The notes beneath the pieces are model-generated. The model did not search any database and had not been told where the DNA came from. It was given only the letters and a program-made list of their open reading frames with translations. A DNA stretch of 64,000 bases from positions 3,906,001 to 3,970,000 of the forward strand of contig NZ_CP017770.1 of assembly GCF_001857945.1 (NCBI RefSeq), in the 5' to 3' direction. Source of the DNA: Paenibacillus crassostreae. GTDB lineage: Bacteria > Bacillota > Bacilli > Paenibacillales > Paenibacillaceae. Positions 6,858-15,600 of this stretch are shown here, piece after piece. The first letter of the stretch is position 1. The number at the start of each line of letters is the position of its first letter. Position numbers and translations under genes: made by a program.

Positions 6858-8156
6858 ATGGAGAAAACAAAATCGCGGAAGTTAAATATTACATTCAATA
6901 GTGATATAACCATATCAGATTCGACAGAAATAAAAGAAAAGGATTCAAAGAAAGGAAATGATTCTAAAGGACGGATTTGGGAATATATTGCGATCTCGAC
7001 GATCCCTATCGTACTTGTATTTGGTAATTCGATGTTGGTGCCAGTACTCCCTGAAATACAGAGAGAGCTTGAAATAAGCAAATTTCAAAGTAGCTTGATT
7101 ATATCTATTTTCTCATTAGCTGCTGGGATCTTTATTCCGGTTATCGGTTATTTATCCGACCGTTTCGGCCGAAAAGTTATTATTATTCCAGCATTAATTA
7201 TTTATGGGGGAGCAGGGATACTTGCTGGCTTCGGGGCAGTATGGGATTCTTATGTCGTTATTATTATTGCCAGGGCGATACAGGGAATGTCTGCAGCAGG
7301 TACAGCGCCGATTGCCATGGCATTAGTAGGTGATTTATATAAAGGTGGTACAGAAAGTAAAGCATTAGGATTAATCGAAGCTTCTAATGGGGTTGGAAAG
7401 GTTCTTAGTCCAATTATTGGCTCATTGCTTGCTCTAATCGTATGGTATGCATCCTTTTTCGCCTTTCCTATCTTTTGTGCGCTGTCATTATTGGCCGTGA
7501 TTTTTTTAATTAAAGAACCGAAACACAATCAAAAGCAAGAATTAAAGGCGTATATTCACAAGCTTCGTCAAGTTTTCAGTGAAAAAGGTAAATGGCTAAT
7601 CACTTCGTTTTTTGCTGGTTCGTTGGGACTTTTTATTTTGTTTGGTGTACTTTTTTACTTGTCTAATATCCTTGAAGAGAAACCGTACAACATACAAGGG
7701 GTACGAAAAGGCTTAATATTAGCAATACCATTGCTCGGCATGGCTATCACATCTTATACGACAGGTAGTCTGATTAAGAAAAAAGGAACTTTGATGCGCG
7801 TGCTTATGAATGTAGGATTAATAGCTATGACCGTCGCCCTTGGTGCTACGATATTTTCTTTTAAGAATATTTATGTATTTATTGGATTGTTAACGATCAG
7901 TAGTATCGGAACGGGATTGCTCCTTCCATGCTTAAATACGATTATCACAGGAGCCGTACAGAAAAGTGAACGCGGTATGATCACATCTTTGTATAATAGT
8001 TTACGGTTTCTAGGTGTAGCAGTAGGACCACCACTATTCGGTTGGATGATGGATAAATCTGATCGTCTAGTCTTTATCACGGTATCTGCATTATCTTTTA
8101 TCACGCTAGGATTAGTGTTCTTTATGATTAAACCTCCAGCTAAATTGTCGGAATAA
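6858..8156 (+). CDS. MFS transporter, DHA1-type exporter
   Basis: A 432-residue major facilitator with twelve predicted segments after a charged, disordered N-terminus of about 45 residues. Motif A is clear (GYLSDRFGRKVI), and AIQGMSAAGTAPIAMALVGDLY marks segment 4-5 of drug:proton antiporters of the TetA/Bmr/YtbD type; motif C-like GxxxGPxxGG appears as GVGKVLSPIIGS. It is followed at about 100 bp by the phosphosulfolactate synthase and phosphatase genes in the same direction with no terminator between, so an export role for a sulfonate product is possible but unproven. RBS AGAGGAG about 11 bp before ATG 6858. Confidence 0.85.
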   Translation: MEKTKSRKLNITFNSDITISDSTEIKEKDSKKGNDSKGRIWEYIAISTIPIVLVFGNSMLVPVLPEIQRELEISKFQSSLIISIFSLAAGIFIPVIGYLSDRFGRKVIIIPALIIYGGAGILAGFGAVWDSYVVIIIARAIQGMSAAGTAPIAMALVGDLYKGGTESKALGLIEASNGVGKVLSPIIGSLLALIVWYASFFAFPIFCALSLLAVIFLIKEPKHNQKQELKAYIHKLRQVFSEKGKWLITSFFAGSLGLFILFGVLFYLSNILEEKPYNIQGVRKGLILAIPLLGMAITSYTTGSLIKKKGTLMRVLMNVGLIAMTVALGATIFSFKNIYVFIGLLTISSIGTGLLLPCLNTIITGAVQKSERGMITSLYNSLRFLGVAVGPPLFGWMMDKSDRLVFITVSALSFITLGLVFFMIKPPAKLSE

Positions 8157-8272
8157 TGGGGCAAATGGGTATCAGATTGTTAAGGGCTTATAGGCACATG
8201 CAAATGAAAAACGCATAGGATATCTTATCAATTGAAGTTGCAAAATTTATAAAGGAATTGAGGAGATCTCAG

Positions 8273-9139
8273 ATGAAAGGTTCCCGATGTACAGCCTGGC
8301 CCCAAGAGTTATCTGACCCCAGTGGACTTCGTAAAGAGTCTACAACTATAACCGACAATGGTAATGTACTACAAGTCACTGACCGTGGTCACACAATGGT
8401 CATTGATAAAGGGTTAGGTAGAAACTCATTTATCGATTTAATAGAAACAGCATCACACTATATTGATTGTGTGAAATTAGGATTTGGTACGGCCCCACTT
8501 TATAATGATGAACTGCTGACTTTTAAGATTAATTTAGCCAAAAAACACGGTATTATCGTTATTCCAGGCGGGACCCTGTTGGAGGCAGCTGTGCAGCAAA
8601 ATGTAGTACCAGAATTCTTCAATACGATATGTAATCTTGGTTTTAATGGAATTGAAGTATCCGATGGTACGATTGAGCTATCCCGCTGGAAACGTACAGA
8701 GCTAATTCAGGAAGGAAGAAATCGTGATCTTCAGGTGTATACAGAGTATGGTAAGAAATTATCAGGATCAATTATTGATGCTGAACTTCTTGCACGAACT
8801 CTTGAAATTGATCTGAATGCAGGAGCAAAATTAATAACAGTTGAGGCTCGTGAATCGGGTGTTGGTGTTGGTATTTTTGATGATAAAGGCGAATGTAGAG
8901 TGGATATTCTCGACGCTATACTCCAATTTATCCCTGACACAAAACAACTGATGTGGGAAGCACCACTTAAACATCAACAGGTCATGTTTTTGCGCAAATT
9001 CGGGTCTGACGTAAACTTGGGGAACATTCCAACAAGTGAAATTCTTGCTCTTGAAACGATGAGACGTGGTTTACGTCAAGATACATTTGAATTTGGAGTG
9101 AAGGCTAGTCAGGACAAGGAATTTGTATATATGATATAA
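8273..9139 (+). CDS. comA: Phosphosulfolactate synthase (ComA/YitD family)
   Basis: A 288-residue TIM-barrel enzyme predicted to add sulfite to phosphoenolpyruvate, giving (2R)-phospho-3-sulfolactate. Family motifs run in order: MVIDKGLGRNSFIDL, YIDCVKLGFGTAPLY, HGIIVIPGGTLLEAA, GIEVSDGTIELS, VEARESGVGVGI, MWEAPLKHQQVMFL and VNLGNIPTSEILALE. In archaea the enzyme feeds coenzyme M; in sporulating bacilli the homologue YitD belongs to sulfolactate formation. ATG 8273 is chosen because GAGGAG lies 7 bp upstream; an in-frame TTG at 8258 has no usable site. The usual ComB phosphatase is absent, and a histidine-phosphatase gene follows instead. The symbol ComA is the archaeal name, not the competence gene. 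Confidence 0.9.
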   Translation: MKGSRCTAWPQELSDPSGLRKESTTITDNGNVLQVTDRGHTMVIDKGLGRNSFIDLIETASHYIDCVKLGFGTAPLYNDELLTFKINLAKKHGIIVIPGGTLLEAAVQQNVVPEFFNTICNLGFNGIEVSDGTIELSRWKRTELIQEGRNRDLQVYTEYGKKLSGSIIDAELLARTLEIDLNAGAKLITVEARESGVGVGIFDDKGECRVDILDAILQFIPDTKQLMWEAPLKHQQVMFLRKFGSDVNLGNIPTSEILALETMRRGLRQDTFEFGVKASQDKEFVYMI

Positions 9140-9182
9140 TTCTATATTTTCATAGGTAATCACTTAAAACAGAGGTGTCTAG

Positions 9183-9770
9183 ATGACTAGGATCGGTATT
9201 ATCCGTCACGGAAGAACATCATGGAACAATGCAGGTAGAGCACAAGGGAATACAGACATTCCACTGGATGATGAAGGAATATCTATGGCATATAAATTGG
9301 CAGATCGCTTGAGCCAAGAGAATTGGGATGCCGTCTATTCAAGTAATCTATTAAGGGCAAAGCAAACAGCGGAGATCATCAGTAAGAAGCTTAAAGATAT
9401 ACCTGTTCAATGGGATGTAAGATTACGTGAGGTGGGAAGAGGACAGATAGAAGGTACGACTGAGTCAGAGAGAATAAAAAAGTGGGGAGATAACTGGAGG
9501 AAGCTTAATTTAGGAATTGAAAGTACAGATCAAGTCACCACCAGAGGGATTTCACTATTGGAAGAGATTATTACGCAATCAACAGCTACTAATATACTAA
9601 TTGTAACTCATGGATTGTTCACTAGACATATTCTCAAGATATTAGTTCCTAACATAAACATGGATGAACATATAAAAAACACCTCTTTAACTACTCTTTT
9701 AAAAACAAGTAGAGGGTGGAATTGCGAAATGTATAACTGCACTAAACATTTAGAAGTAAAAGAAATATAA
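9183..9770 (+). CDS. Histidine phosphatase superfamily protein
   Basis: A 195-residue branch-1 histidine phosphatase. RHG at residues 8-10 supplies the phosphoryl-accepting His9; SSNLLRAKQTAEII and the later ILIVTHGLF motif provide the second catalytic histidine, and REVGRGQIEG the acid region. The group covers phosphoglycerate-mutase-like phosphatases acting on sugar phosphates, cobalamin intermediates and others. It lies 43 bp after the phosphosulfolactate synthase gene, so it could dephosphorylate phosphosulfolactate in place of ComB. That is inference from position only. A terminator follows. Confidence 0.85.
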   Translation: MTRIGIIRHGRTSWNNAGRAQGNTDIPLDDEGISMAYKLADRLSQENWDAVYSSNLLRAKQTAEIISKKLKDIPVQWDVRLREVGRGQIEGTTESERIKKWGDNWRKLNLGIESTDQVTTRGISLLEEIITQSTATNILIVTHGLFTRHILKILVPNINMDEHIKNTSLTTLLKTSRGWNCEMYNCTKHLEVKEI

Positions 9771-9815
9771 CAATAAGACAAGGAGAATCAGCTTTTGACC
9801 ATGGTTAGATACTCC

Positions 9816-9854
9816 AAAAGTAGGTCAAGGATAACATCCTGACCTACTTTTTTT
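9816..9854 (+). terminator. Terminator of the MFS-synthase-phosphatase unit
   Basis: AAAAGTAGGTC-a-AGGAT pairs with ATCCT-GACCTACTTTT over a 3-nt loop, followed by further Ts. Confidence 0.88.
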
Positions 9855-9870
9855 GTTCATAGTTAGCCTG

Positions 9871-10005
9871 TCATTTATTTAACCGATTTAATGATTTTGT
9901 AATACACGGAACTGGTGTTGAATCGTTTACATCCTCTAATACAAATGTTTCTTCTAAAAGTTGCAGCTGATAGTTCGAGTCTGAATAGTGCGTAAGCAGG
10001 ATATT
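9871..10005 (-). pseudogene. Reading-frame remnant without a start
   Basis: On the minus strand a 44-codon frame reads ILLTHYSDSNYQLQLLEE... to a TGA at 9871-9873, and has protein-like composition, but the first in-frame upstream codon triplet beyond it is a stop and no start codon or ribosome site is present. Probably the 3' end of a deleted gene; family unknown. The rest of 9771-10074 contains only the terminator and the next promoter. Confidence 0.25.
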
Positions 10006-10074
10006 TCATTATGCATATGGAATCTATTTACATAGATTATATCATCAGAAATCAAGTACAGGAAGGTCTTAAGC

Positions 10075-11190
10075 ATGCAGGAGAAGGTTATGTCTAGTGA
10101 GGAAATAATAAGGCTGAAGCATTACATAGATATAAAGCACCATAACTTTGATCGACAGCAGCGGGCATCTGTATTGGCTAATGCGGTGCATCGGATTATC
10201 GATAGCCGTCTTCCTTCAGTTCCTGATGTATTAAAAAGGGAGATTCGCTCTAAGTTGCTTATGAATAAAAGGGAACTTCTCAGCATTGATGTGGATGACG
10301 TGTTACAACAATGCATGTCACTTGATTTGAGCAGGGAGGATATATTATTCCCCCTTGCTGCATGGGTATGTAGCAAAACTGCGAATTCTACACTAGAAGA
10401 GGAAGTACGCCAAATTATTCTGGGGTGGTCTATGGAGGACAAACCCCTAGTCGGATTTCAAGCGTTGGAAAGTAAATTGAGTTCAATAGATTGTATCCCG
10501 TGTATGGAGCTAGCAGCTACCCATGAATCAGTTGTATCTACACCAAGAAAAGGATGGCTGAATAGAAAGAGATATATAGCTGGTGCTACTGTTTTTGCGG
10601 CAGCTATTTTAATGACAATTACTTTAGTGACAATTACTTTAGTGAATCAGCAGCCAGCAGCACTAGCTCCAACTATAAATACAACTAATTTATCGCAACC
10701 TGTCGTTTCTGAAATAGAGAAATCGGATTCATTTGGAATTCCGAAGGAGTTCCGATATGTTTCTGTGGATACGAAACGTTTACAGAATTATTTATTAGAA
10801 AAAAATTCAATTTTAGCTGAGGAACCCTTTATTTCTGCTATAATCTCAGCCGGTAAACAATACGATATTCACCCACTATTGCTCTTTGCTATCACTGGAC
10901 AGGAGCAAGGGTTTGTTTCGAAAAACCATAAAGATGTTGAGAAAATTGCGAATAATCCATTTAATGTATTCGGCAGTTGGGAGCTCTACAATACAACAAT
11001 TAAATCTTCGGCAGAGATTGCAGCCAAGACAGTAGCTAATATTAGTAGCCGCCGCCCAGAAGGTAGACATCCTGTACAGTGGCTGAATGAAACTTATGCA
11101 GAAGATCCAAATTGGTGGATGGGGGTTACATGGTTCTTTAATAAGCTACAACAAGACGTGCAAGATGATACATTTGAGTGGTCTGAATAA
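10075..11190 (+). CDS. Membrane-anchored protein with a glucosaminidase/lysozyme-like C-terminal domain
   Basis: A 371-residue protein. Residues 1-165 are a charged helical cytoplasmic region of unknown type; one membrane segment lies near 168-190; the extracellular C-terminus (about 250-365) resembles the endo-beta-N-acetylglucosaminidase/lysozyme fold, with IHPLLLFAITGQEQGF placing a candidate catalytic glutamate, NPFNVFGSW, and a W-rich WLNETYAEDPNWW end. It could trim peptidoglycan near the membrane. A tandem 15-bp duplication lies in the membrane segment. ATG 10075 has GGAAGGT 7 bp upstream; ATG 10090 also has an AGGAG site and is an alternative. Stands alone between a terminator and a Fur-controlled operon. 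Confidence 0.65.
   Translation: MQEKVMSSEEIIRLKHYIDIKHHNFDRQQRASVLANAVHRIIDSRLPSVPDVLKREIRSKLLMNKRELLSIDVDDVLQQCMSLDLSREDILFPLAAWVCSKTANSTLEEEVRQIILGWSMEDKPLVGFQALESKLSSIDCIPCMELAATHESVVSTPRKGWLNRKRYIAGATVFAAAILMTITLVTITLVNQQPAALAPTINTTNLSQPVVSEIEKSDSFGIPKEFRYVSVDTKRLQNYLLEKNSILAEEPFISAIISAGKQYDIHPLLLFAITGQEQGFVSKNHKDVEKIANNPFNVFGSWELYNTTIKSSAEIAAKTVANISSRRPEGRHPVQWLNETYAEDPNWWMGVTWFFNKLQQDVQDDTFEWSE
10615..10644 (+). repeat. 15-bp in-frame tandem duplication
   Basis: Two exact copies of ACAATTACTTTAGTG back to back, encoding TITLV twice inside the single membrane segment of the glucosaminidase-like protein. Confidence 0.9.
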
Positions 11191-11285
11191 TATATTTAAA
11201 TATGTAAAAAAGCTGACATAATCAATAAATATCTCTACATATGTGACGATAGTCATTACTCACATTAAATAATTATGCTATTTTT

Positions 11286-11305
11286 GATAGTGATAATCAT
11301 TATCA
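11286..11305. promoter_or_regulatory. Fur box
   Basis: GATAGTGATAATCATTATC (11286-11304) differs from the classical 19-bp Fur consensus at one position and contains a perfect TGATAATCATTATCA palindrome at 11291-11305. It ends about 20 bp before the permease start, so iron-loaded Fur should repress the whole three-gene operon. Confidence 0.92.
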
Positions 11306-11324
11306 ATTATGTAGGAGGAGTTAA

Positions 11325-12359
11325 ATGAATGGAAACATTAAAGAAGTAAGTTTACAAAATCAGTTTGAAGATCATAGAAGGATAAAACGAATAATTATTT
11401 TTTTCACAAGTATTGTATTGGTAGTACTTTCTTTCTATTATGGGATGTCGACGGGCGCTATCTCCTTATCTATGCAAGAAATATGGGATGGATTAACGGT
11501 AAGTGAGTCCTCCATGACGCATCAGATTGTTTGGAATTTACGGCTACCGCGAGTTCTTACGGGTTTTCTCGTAGGGATGTGCATGGCCATTTCGGGTGCA
11601 TTATTACAAGGAGTGACAAGAAACCCGCTTGCAGATCCTGGCATTATTGGAGTCTCTGCCGGAGCGGGATTAGTCGCTATTATTGTGATGATCATTTTTC
11701 CGCAACATGTATCCTTTCTACCTGTTGGTGCATTCTTAGGAGCCCTATTGGCCGCAACCATCGTTTATTTACTCGCATGGAATAAAGGAGCCTCTCCGAT
11801 GAGACTCATATTAGCCGGTATTGCGGTGAATACATTGCTGGGAGCGATCACTTCTGGGGTCATGATTATATACAGCGATAGCGTACAAAGTGTGCTTCCT
11901 TGGCTAATGGGAGGATTAAGTGATCGAAGTTGGCCACACTTTTGGATTATACTTCCTTATGCGGTGATCGGTATTACACTTTCCTTATTTGCAGCAAAGC
12001 CTGCAAATATCCTGCTTCTTGGAGATGATACGGCGAAGCTTCTTGGCCATCGTGTAGAAAGAAGTCGGTTGCTACTCATCATCTTAAGTACGTTCCTTGC
12101 GGGAGCTGCGGTAAGTGTATCAGGCTTGATTGGGTTCGTTGGATTGATCGTCCCACATATTGTTCGGTTGCTTATCGGCGATAATTACTACTATTTGCTC
12201 CCAATTTCCGCTTTAACCGGAGGGTGGCTTCTAGTATTTGCTGATACAGCTGCTCGTAGCTGGTTTGACCCAATTGAATTGCCTGTGGGGATTCTACTAG
12301 CTGCCATCGGTGGTCCTTTCTTCCTATTACTTCTACGTAGAGGGAAAATTTTAAATTAA
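11325..12359 (+). CDS. FecCD-family iron(III)-siderophore ABC permease
   Basis: A 344-residue BtuC/FecCD permease with about ten membrane helices. Typical motifs are RLPRVLTGFLVGMCMAISGALLQG (with NPLADPGIIGVSAGAG following), ILAGIAVNTLLGA, and the coupling region GFVGLIVPHIVRLLIG. It imports ferric siderophores or haem/cobalamin with the receptor and ATPase encoded downstream. Only one permease gene is present, so a homodimer is expected. AGGAGG lies just upstream of ATG 11325, directly after the Fur box. Confidence 0.93.
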   Translation: MNGNIKEVSLQNQFEDHRRIKRIIIFFTSIVLVVLSFYYGMSTGAISLSMQEIWDGLTVSESSMTHQIVWNLRLPRVLTGFLVGMCMAISGALLQGVTRNPLADPGIIGVSAGAGLVAIIVMIIFPQHVSFLPVGAFLGALLAATIVYLLAWNKGASPMRLILAGIAVNTLLGAITSGVMIIYSDSVQSVLPWLMGGLSDRSWPHFWIILPYAVIGITLSLFAAKPANILLLGDDTAKLLGHRVERSRLLLIILSTFLAGAAVSVSGLIGFVGLIVPHIVRLLIGDNYYYLLPISALTGGWLLVFADTAARSWFDPIELPVGILLAAIGGPFFLLLLRRGKILN

Positions 12360-12390
12360 TTTATTTATGAATAAAGAGGAGAATTATTGA

Positions 12391-13407
12391 ATGATGAATC
12401 AAAAACATATGGTTAATCTTAAATGGGTATTATCTCTTGTTTTAATTGCTAGTTTACTGGTGTTATCTGCTTGCGGAAACAATAAGGTGGATACCGTACA
12501 AGAAACTTCCTCCAACCAGGTAATGGAAACGGCTACTGCTGAAACAACCTCTGATACTAGTGAACAAGCAATCGAGGTAACGGATCTGGCAGGTAATGTC
12601 GTCAAATTAGATAAAGTGCCAGAACGAGTGATCGCGCTTAGTGCCGGGGATATGGAGATTGTCTATGCACTTGGCGGAACAGTTGTGGGACGTACAACTG
12701 TATCGGACACGGTTAACCCACCGGAAGCTGAAGACGTTCCTGAACTAGGTAATATGATGAATTTGAGTCTAGAGAAAATTGCTAGCCTGAACCCAGATCT
12801 AATTATCGCCCATCAGCAGTTAAATGCTAAAAGTGTTCCTGCACTTAAGGAAATGGGCGTTAACGTCTTGCTGACGGGAGCTAGCACCTTGGATGATATT
12901 TATAAGACTATTGATATTATCGGCACTGTTATGCAGAAGAATAGCGAAGCAGATACATTAATCAAGAAAATCGAAGATAAAGTGAAATCTGTGAATAAGA
13001 GTGAGAATCCCGTACGTGCATTGATCGTCTTTGGAGTATCAGGCAACTGGATGGTAGCCTTGCCTAACTCGTTATCGGGTAACCTGCTGGAGGTGGCTGG
13101 TGGTGTCAATATTGCGAAAGATTATCCACAGTTGGAGAAATACTCCCAATATGCCCAATTGAATACGGAACGAATTCTGGAAGCGAATCCGGATGCAATC
13201 TTCTTAATATCGCCTGGTCCTGCTAAAGTGGCTATGGATAGCTTTACTAAGGAAATGGAGAATAATCCGGCTTGGCAATCGATTGACGCGGTTAAGAATG
13301 GTCATTTTGTATTATTGCCGAATAGCCTGTTCGGATCCAATCCAGGGCCGCGGGTAGTTGAATCCATTGATTTCTTCATAGAGGAATTAGAGAAAGTAAA
13401 GCAGTAA
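12391..13407 (+). CDS. Iron-complex ABC transporter substrate-binding lipoprotein
   Basis: A 338-residue receptor. The signal peptide ends in the lipobox LSAC with Cys28 as lipid anchor, followed by a Thr/Ser/Glu-rich linker. The mature part is a helical-backbone metal receptor (BtuF/FecB type): VTDLAGNVVKLDKVPERVIAL, LEKIASLNPDLIIAH, and a closing WQSIDAVKNGHFV. The ligand may be a ferric siderophore, but the BtuF-like body means cobalamin or haem cannot be excluded; the Fur box favours iron. Starts 31 bp after the permease stop. Confidence 0.92.
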   Translation: MMNQKHMVNLKWVLSLVLIASLLVLSACGNNKVDTVQETSSNQVMETATAETTSDTSEQAIEVTDLAGNVVKLDKVPERVIALSAGDMEIVYALGGTVVGRTTVSDTVNPPEAEDVPELGNMMNLSLEKIASLNPDLIIAHQQLNAKSVPALKEMGVNVLLTGASTLDDIYKTIDIIGTVMQKNSEADTLIKKIEDKVKSVNKSENPVRALIVFGVSGNWMVALPNSLSGNLLEVAGGVNIAKDYPQLEKYSQYAQLNTERILEANPDAIFLISPGPAKVAMDSFTKEMENNPAWQSIDAVKNGHFVLLPNSLFGSNPGPRVVESIDFFIEELEKVKQ

Positions 13408-13440
13408 TGACATTAGATAGAACAGACAAGGAGGGATCAG

Positions 13441-14241
13441 ATGTCAAATTCATACTTGATAGATGATGTTAAATATAAACAATCTGGTTCCTTTTCGCTT
13501 GGAAGTCTTTCGTTTTATATCCCGAAACAACAAATAACAAGCATCATCGGACCGAATGGTTCGGGCAAGTCGACGACGCTACGACTAATGGCAAATCTAC
13601 TTAAACCAGATAACGGCTGCGTATTCATCGAAGGTAAGGAAATAAGTCAGATCGGTCACAAGCAACTTGCAAGAAAGATGACTATGCTATCGCAAATTCA
13701 GAATGTACAGATGGATATCGTTGTGCGAGACCTTGTATCACATGGTCGGCTACCACATTGCAAATGGCATGAGCGGCTTGGTCTGCAAGATCAGAAATTG
13801 ATTGATTGGGCGTTATCTGTTACCAGTCTGACACATCTGCAATTTCGTTCGTTGCAAACCCTCTCTGGTGGGGAAAGGCAACGAGCGTGGATTGCAATGG
13901 CGATCGTCCAATCGCCTGAAATCCTACTTTTGGACGAACCGACAACCTATTTAGATATTTCGCATCAATTGGAGTTGATGAATCTCGTTGAATATCTAAA
14001 TAGTGAACTTCATATGACGATAGTGATGGTATTGCATGATCTGAATCAAGCTGCAAAGTATAGTGATCGGCTAGTTGTCATGAAAGAGGGGAAGATATTT
14101 AGAGAAGGTAGTCCGGGGGAAGTATTCGATACTGCGTTGTTCAAGGATGTATTCTCGATCGAAGCGAAAATTTTTAAAGAAAATGGTGTTCCTTATTTCA
14201 TACCTTTAGGCTTAGCTAGGAATCAACAGGCTGCTCAATAA
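13441..14241 (+). CDS. Iron-siderophore ABC transporter ATPase
   Basis: A 266-residue FecE/FhuC-type ATPase with Walker A GPNGSGKST at residues 37-45, Q-loop SQIQNV, signature LSGGERQR, Walker B ILLLDEPTTYLD and switch histidine in VMVLHDLNQA. It energises the permease above, 33 bp after the receptor gene with AAGGAGG-type ribosome site. A terminator follows, so the operon is permease-receptor-ATPase. Confidence 0.95.
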   Translation: MSNSYLIDDVKYKQSGSFSLGSLSFYIPKQQITSIIGPNGSGKSTTLRLMANLLKPDNGCVFIEGKEISQIGHKQLARKMTMLSQIQNVQMDIVVRDLVSHGRLPHCKWHERLGLQDQKLIDWALSVTSLTHLQFRSLQTLSGGERQRAWIAMAIVQSPEILLLDEPTTYLDISHQLELMNLVEYLNSELHMTIVMVLHDLNQAAKYSDRLVVMKEGKIFREGSPGEVFDTALFKDVFSIEAKIFKENGVPYFIPLGLARNQQAAQ

Positions 14242-14270
14242 AGTGGATTATCGTGTATAAACACACATAA

Positions 14271-14297
14271 ACATGCCATTATGGTATGTTTTTTTAC
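14271..14297 (+). terminator. Terminator of the iron-uptake operon
   Basis: ACATGCCAT pairs with ATGGTATGT (one G-T) and is followed by seven or more Ts. Confidence 0.82.
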
Positions 14298-14336
14298 TTT
14301 TCCTAGAAGACTCTTAGGAGGTATGCATACTAACAT

Positions 14337-14535
14337 GAAGACTTATTCGAGGATATATTGTTCGAGATTGAAGAGAATGTTCGGAAGGAGATTACCGTTC
14401 CAATTGTTCTTGTAGATGGCCACATCCAGCATTAGTAGACAACTTCGCTCCTTTCAGTGGAGAAGGGGATGCGTACTTGAATGAATTAGAAAATGAAATA
14501 ATCCCATTTATTCAAACTCATTATCGGATATGACA
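14337..14535 (+). pseudogene. Esterase fragment (BesA/IroE-like siderophore hydrolase), frameshifted
   Basis: Two frames join to give an alpha/beta-hydrolase piece: DLFEDILFEIEENVRKE then PIVLVDG in one frame, shifting to WPHPALVDNFAPFSGEGDAY and LNELENEIIPFIQTHYR in the next, ending at TGA. The WPxPALVxxF and EIIPFIQxxYR motifs belong to the putative-esterase family that includes ferric-bacillibactin and enterobactin esterases. The catalytic serine region is missing from this piece. Dead by frameshift and truncation. Confidence 0.6.
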
Positions 14536-14629
14536 TCCTATGCACAAAACTGAAGTCACCATCTAAGCAAATTACTTTCGAGAGTGATCCAGAAGGGATT
14601 CATGATGATCCCTATTTTAAGATGTTTCA

Positions 14630-14757
14630 CCAACAGCAGCAGTAGAAGTTACTACTACTGATCAAACGATTACATATCTTGGAGAAAGCTACACACTACC
14701 AGCACAAGTGAACAATATCGTAGCAGCAAGTCTGGAATCCATGGAAGATGCAGCTAG
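14630..14757 (+). pseudogene. Fragment of an iron-siderophore binding protein
   Basis: One frame reads TTTDQTITYLGESYTLPAQV then NNIVAASLESMEDA. This is the signature start of mature ferric-siderophore receptors of Paenibacillus-type bacteria (ITYLGxxYxxP, then IVxxSxEAMEDA). It has no signal peptide and runs straight into the second esterase fragment, so a deletion seems to have fused the two. Confidence 0.55.
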
Positions 14758-15190
14758 GAGCAGAAAACTTCCTCGCCTTTATTGAAAAGGAGTTAATGCC
14801 GTATATTGAGGAGCAGTATCCTATCGATAATACAAAGAGGTGTTTATTCGGTCACACATTGAGTGGATATTTCACACTATGGGTAAAGTTTACTAGGCCG
14901 GAGTTGTTCCAAGCTTACCTTAGTGCCAGTCCATCCGTATGGTGAAACAATCAGGAAATACTGATGTATGCCGAAAAATATGCTATAAATACAACGGATT
15001 ATAAATCACTGTAGGAGGAGAAGAAGGTTATATGGTTGAGGATGCTGAGAAGCTGAAGCAGGTACTACACAAATATCATTACCCTGTAAATGTGTATGTA
15101 GCACCCAAAGAAAATCATGCCTCAGTGGTTCCAACCATTATGAGCAGAATGTTTCGGTTTGGTTGTTCTCAACTTCAAGTGTCCATATAA
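14748..15190 (+). pseudogene. Esterase fragment with GHTLSG nucleophile elbow, broken by stops and a frameshift
   Basis: The piece reads GAENFLAFIEKELMPYIEEQ, RCLFGHTLSGYFTLW and FQAYLSASPSVW to a TGA at 14943-14945; the frame then continues (NNQEILMYAEKYA...) to TAG and shifts into VGGEEGYMVEDAEKLKQVL ... PKENHASVVP. In intact IroE/BesA-type esterases the elbow is GHSxGG or GHSLSG; here Ser is replaced by Thr, the middle is gone, and stops interrupt the rest. A decayed siderophore esterase, consistent with the Fur operon before it. Confidence 0.7.
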
Positions 15191-15299
15191 TAAGACTCTG
15201 TCGAAATTTCTAATATGAACTACATGAATAGATCAATTACATTGCTGTAATAATATGATCATGCTCATAAAGACAAACGATGCTAGGAGGAGTAATGAA

Positions 15300-15446
15300 A
15301 TGAGTCCAATAAAGCCTGATAAAAATCTGATTAACACGGTCAAGGATCTCGAATCGACACCTGTAACAAGTCAACAAGCACAACAGTTTCAACAAAAGAA
15401 AAACGACCGGCGCAAAGAAATGCTACATGATGCCAACGAGGACTAG
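15300..15446 (+). CDS. Small hydrophilic protein of unknown function
   Basis: A 48-residue, highly charged protein (MSPIKPDKNLINTVKDLE, then a Gln/Lys-rich helix and RRKEMLHDANED). AGGAGG (15285-15290) lies 9 bp before ATG 15300, which is better supported than the upstream in-frame start at 15255. Good ribosome site, clean codons and a terminator directly after suggest a real small gene. No domain recognised. Confidence 0.65.
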   Translation: MSPIKPDKNLINTVKDLESTPVTSQQAQQFQQKKNDRRKEMLHDANED

Positions 15447-15461
15447 AGAAACTTTAGAAAT

Positions 15462-15496
15462 AAAAAGGCGTAACCAATGATGGTTACGTCTTTCTC
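15462..15496 (+). terminator. Terminator after the 48-residue gene
   Basis: AGGCGTAACCA pairs with TGGTTACGTCTTT (one G-T) across ATGA and runs into CTTTCTC. Confidence 0.7.
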
Positions 15497-15600
15497 AAAA
15501 TATAATAAAGTAAAGGTTTCACTTGAATCAATTTCATAATCGCCGATGCAGCTAAATCGGGTTGCGTAATTATGAAATTGATTCTTGATATTCGATTTAG

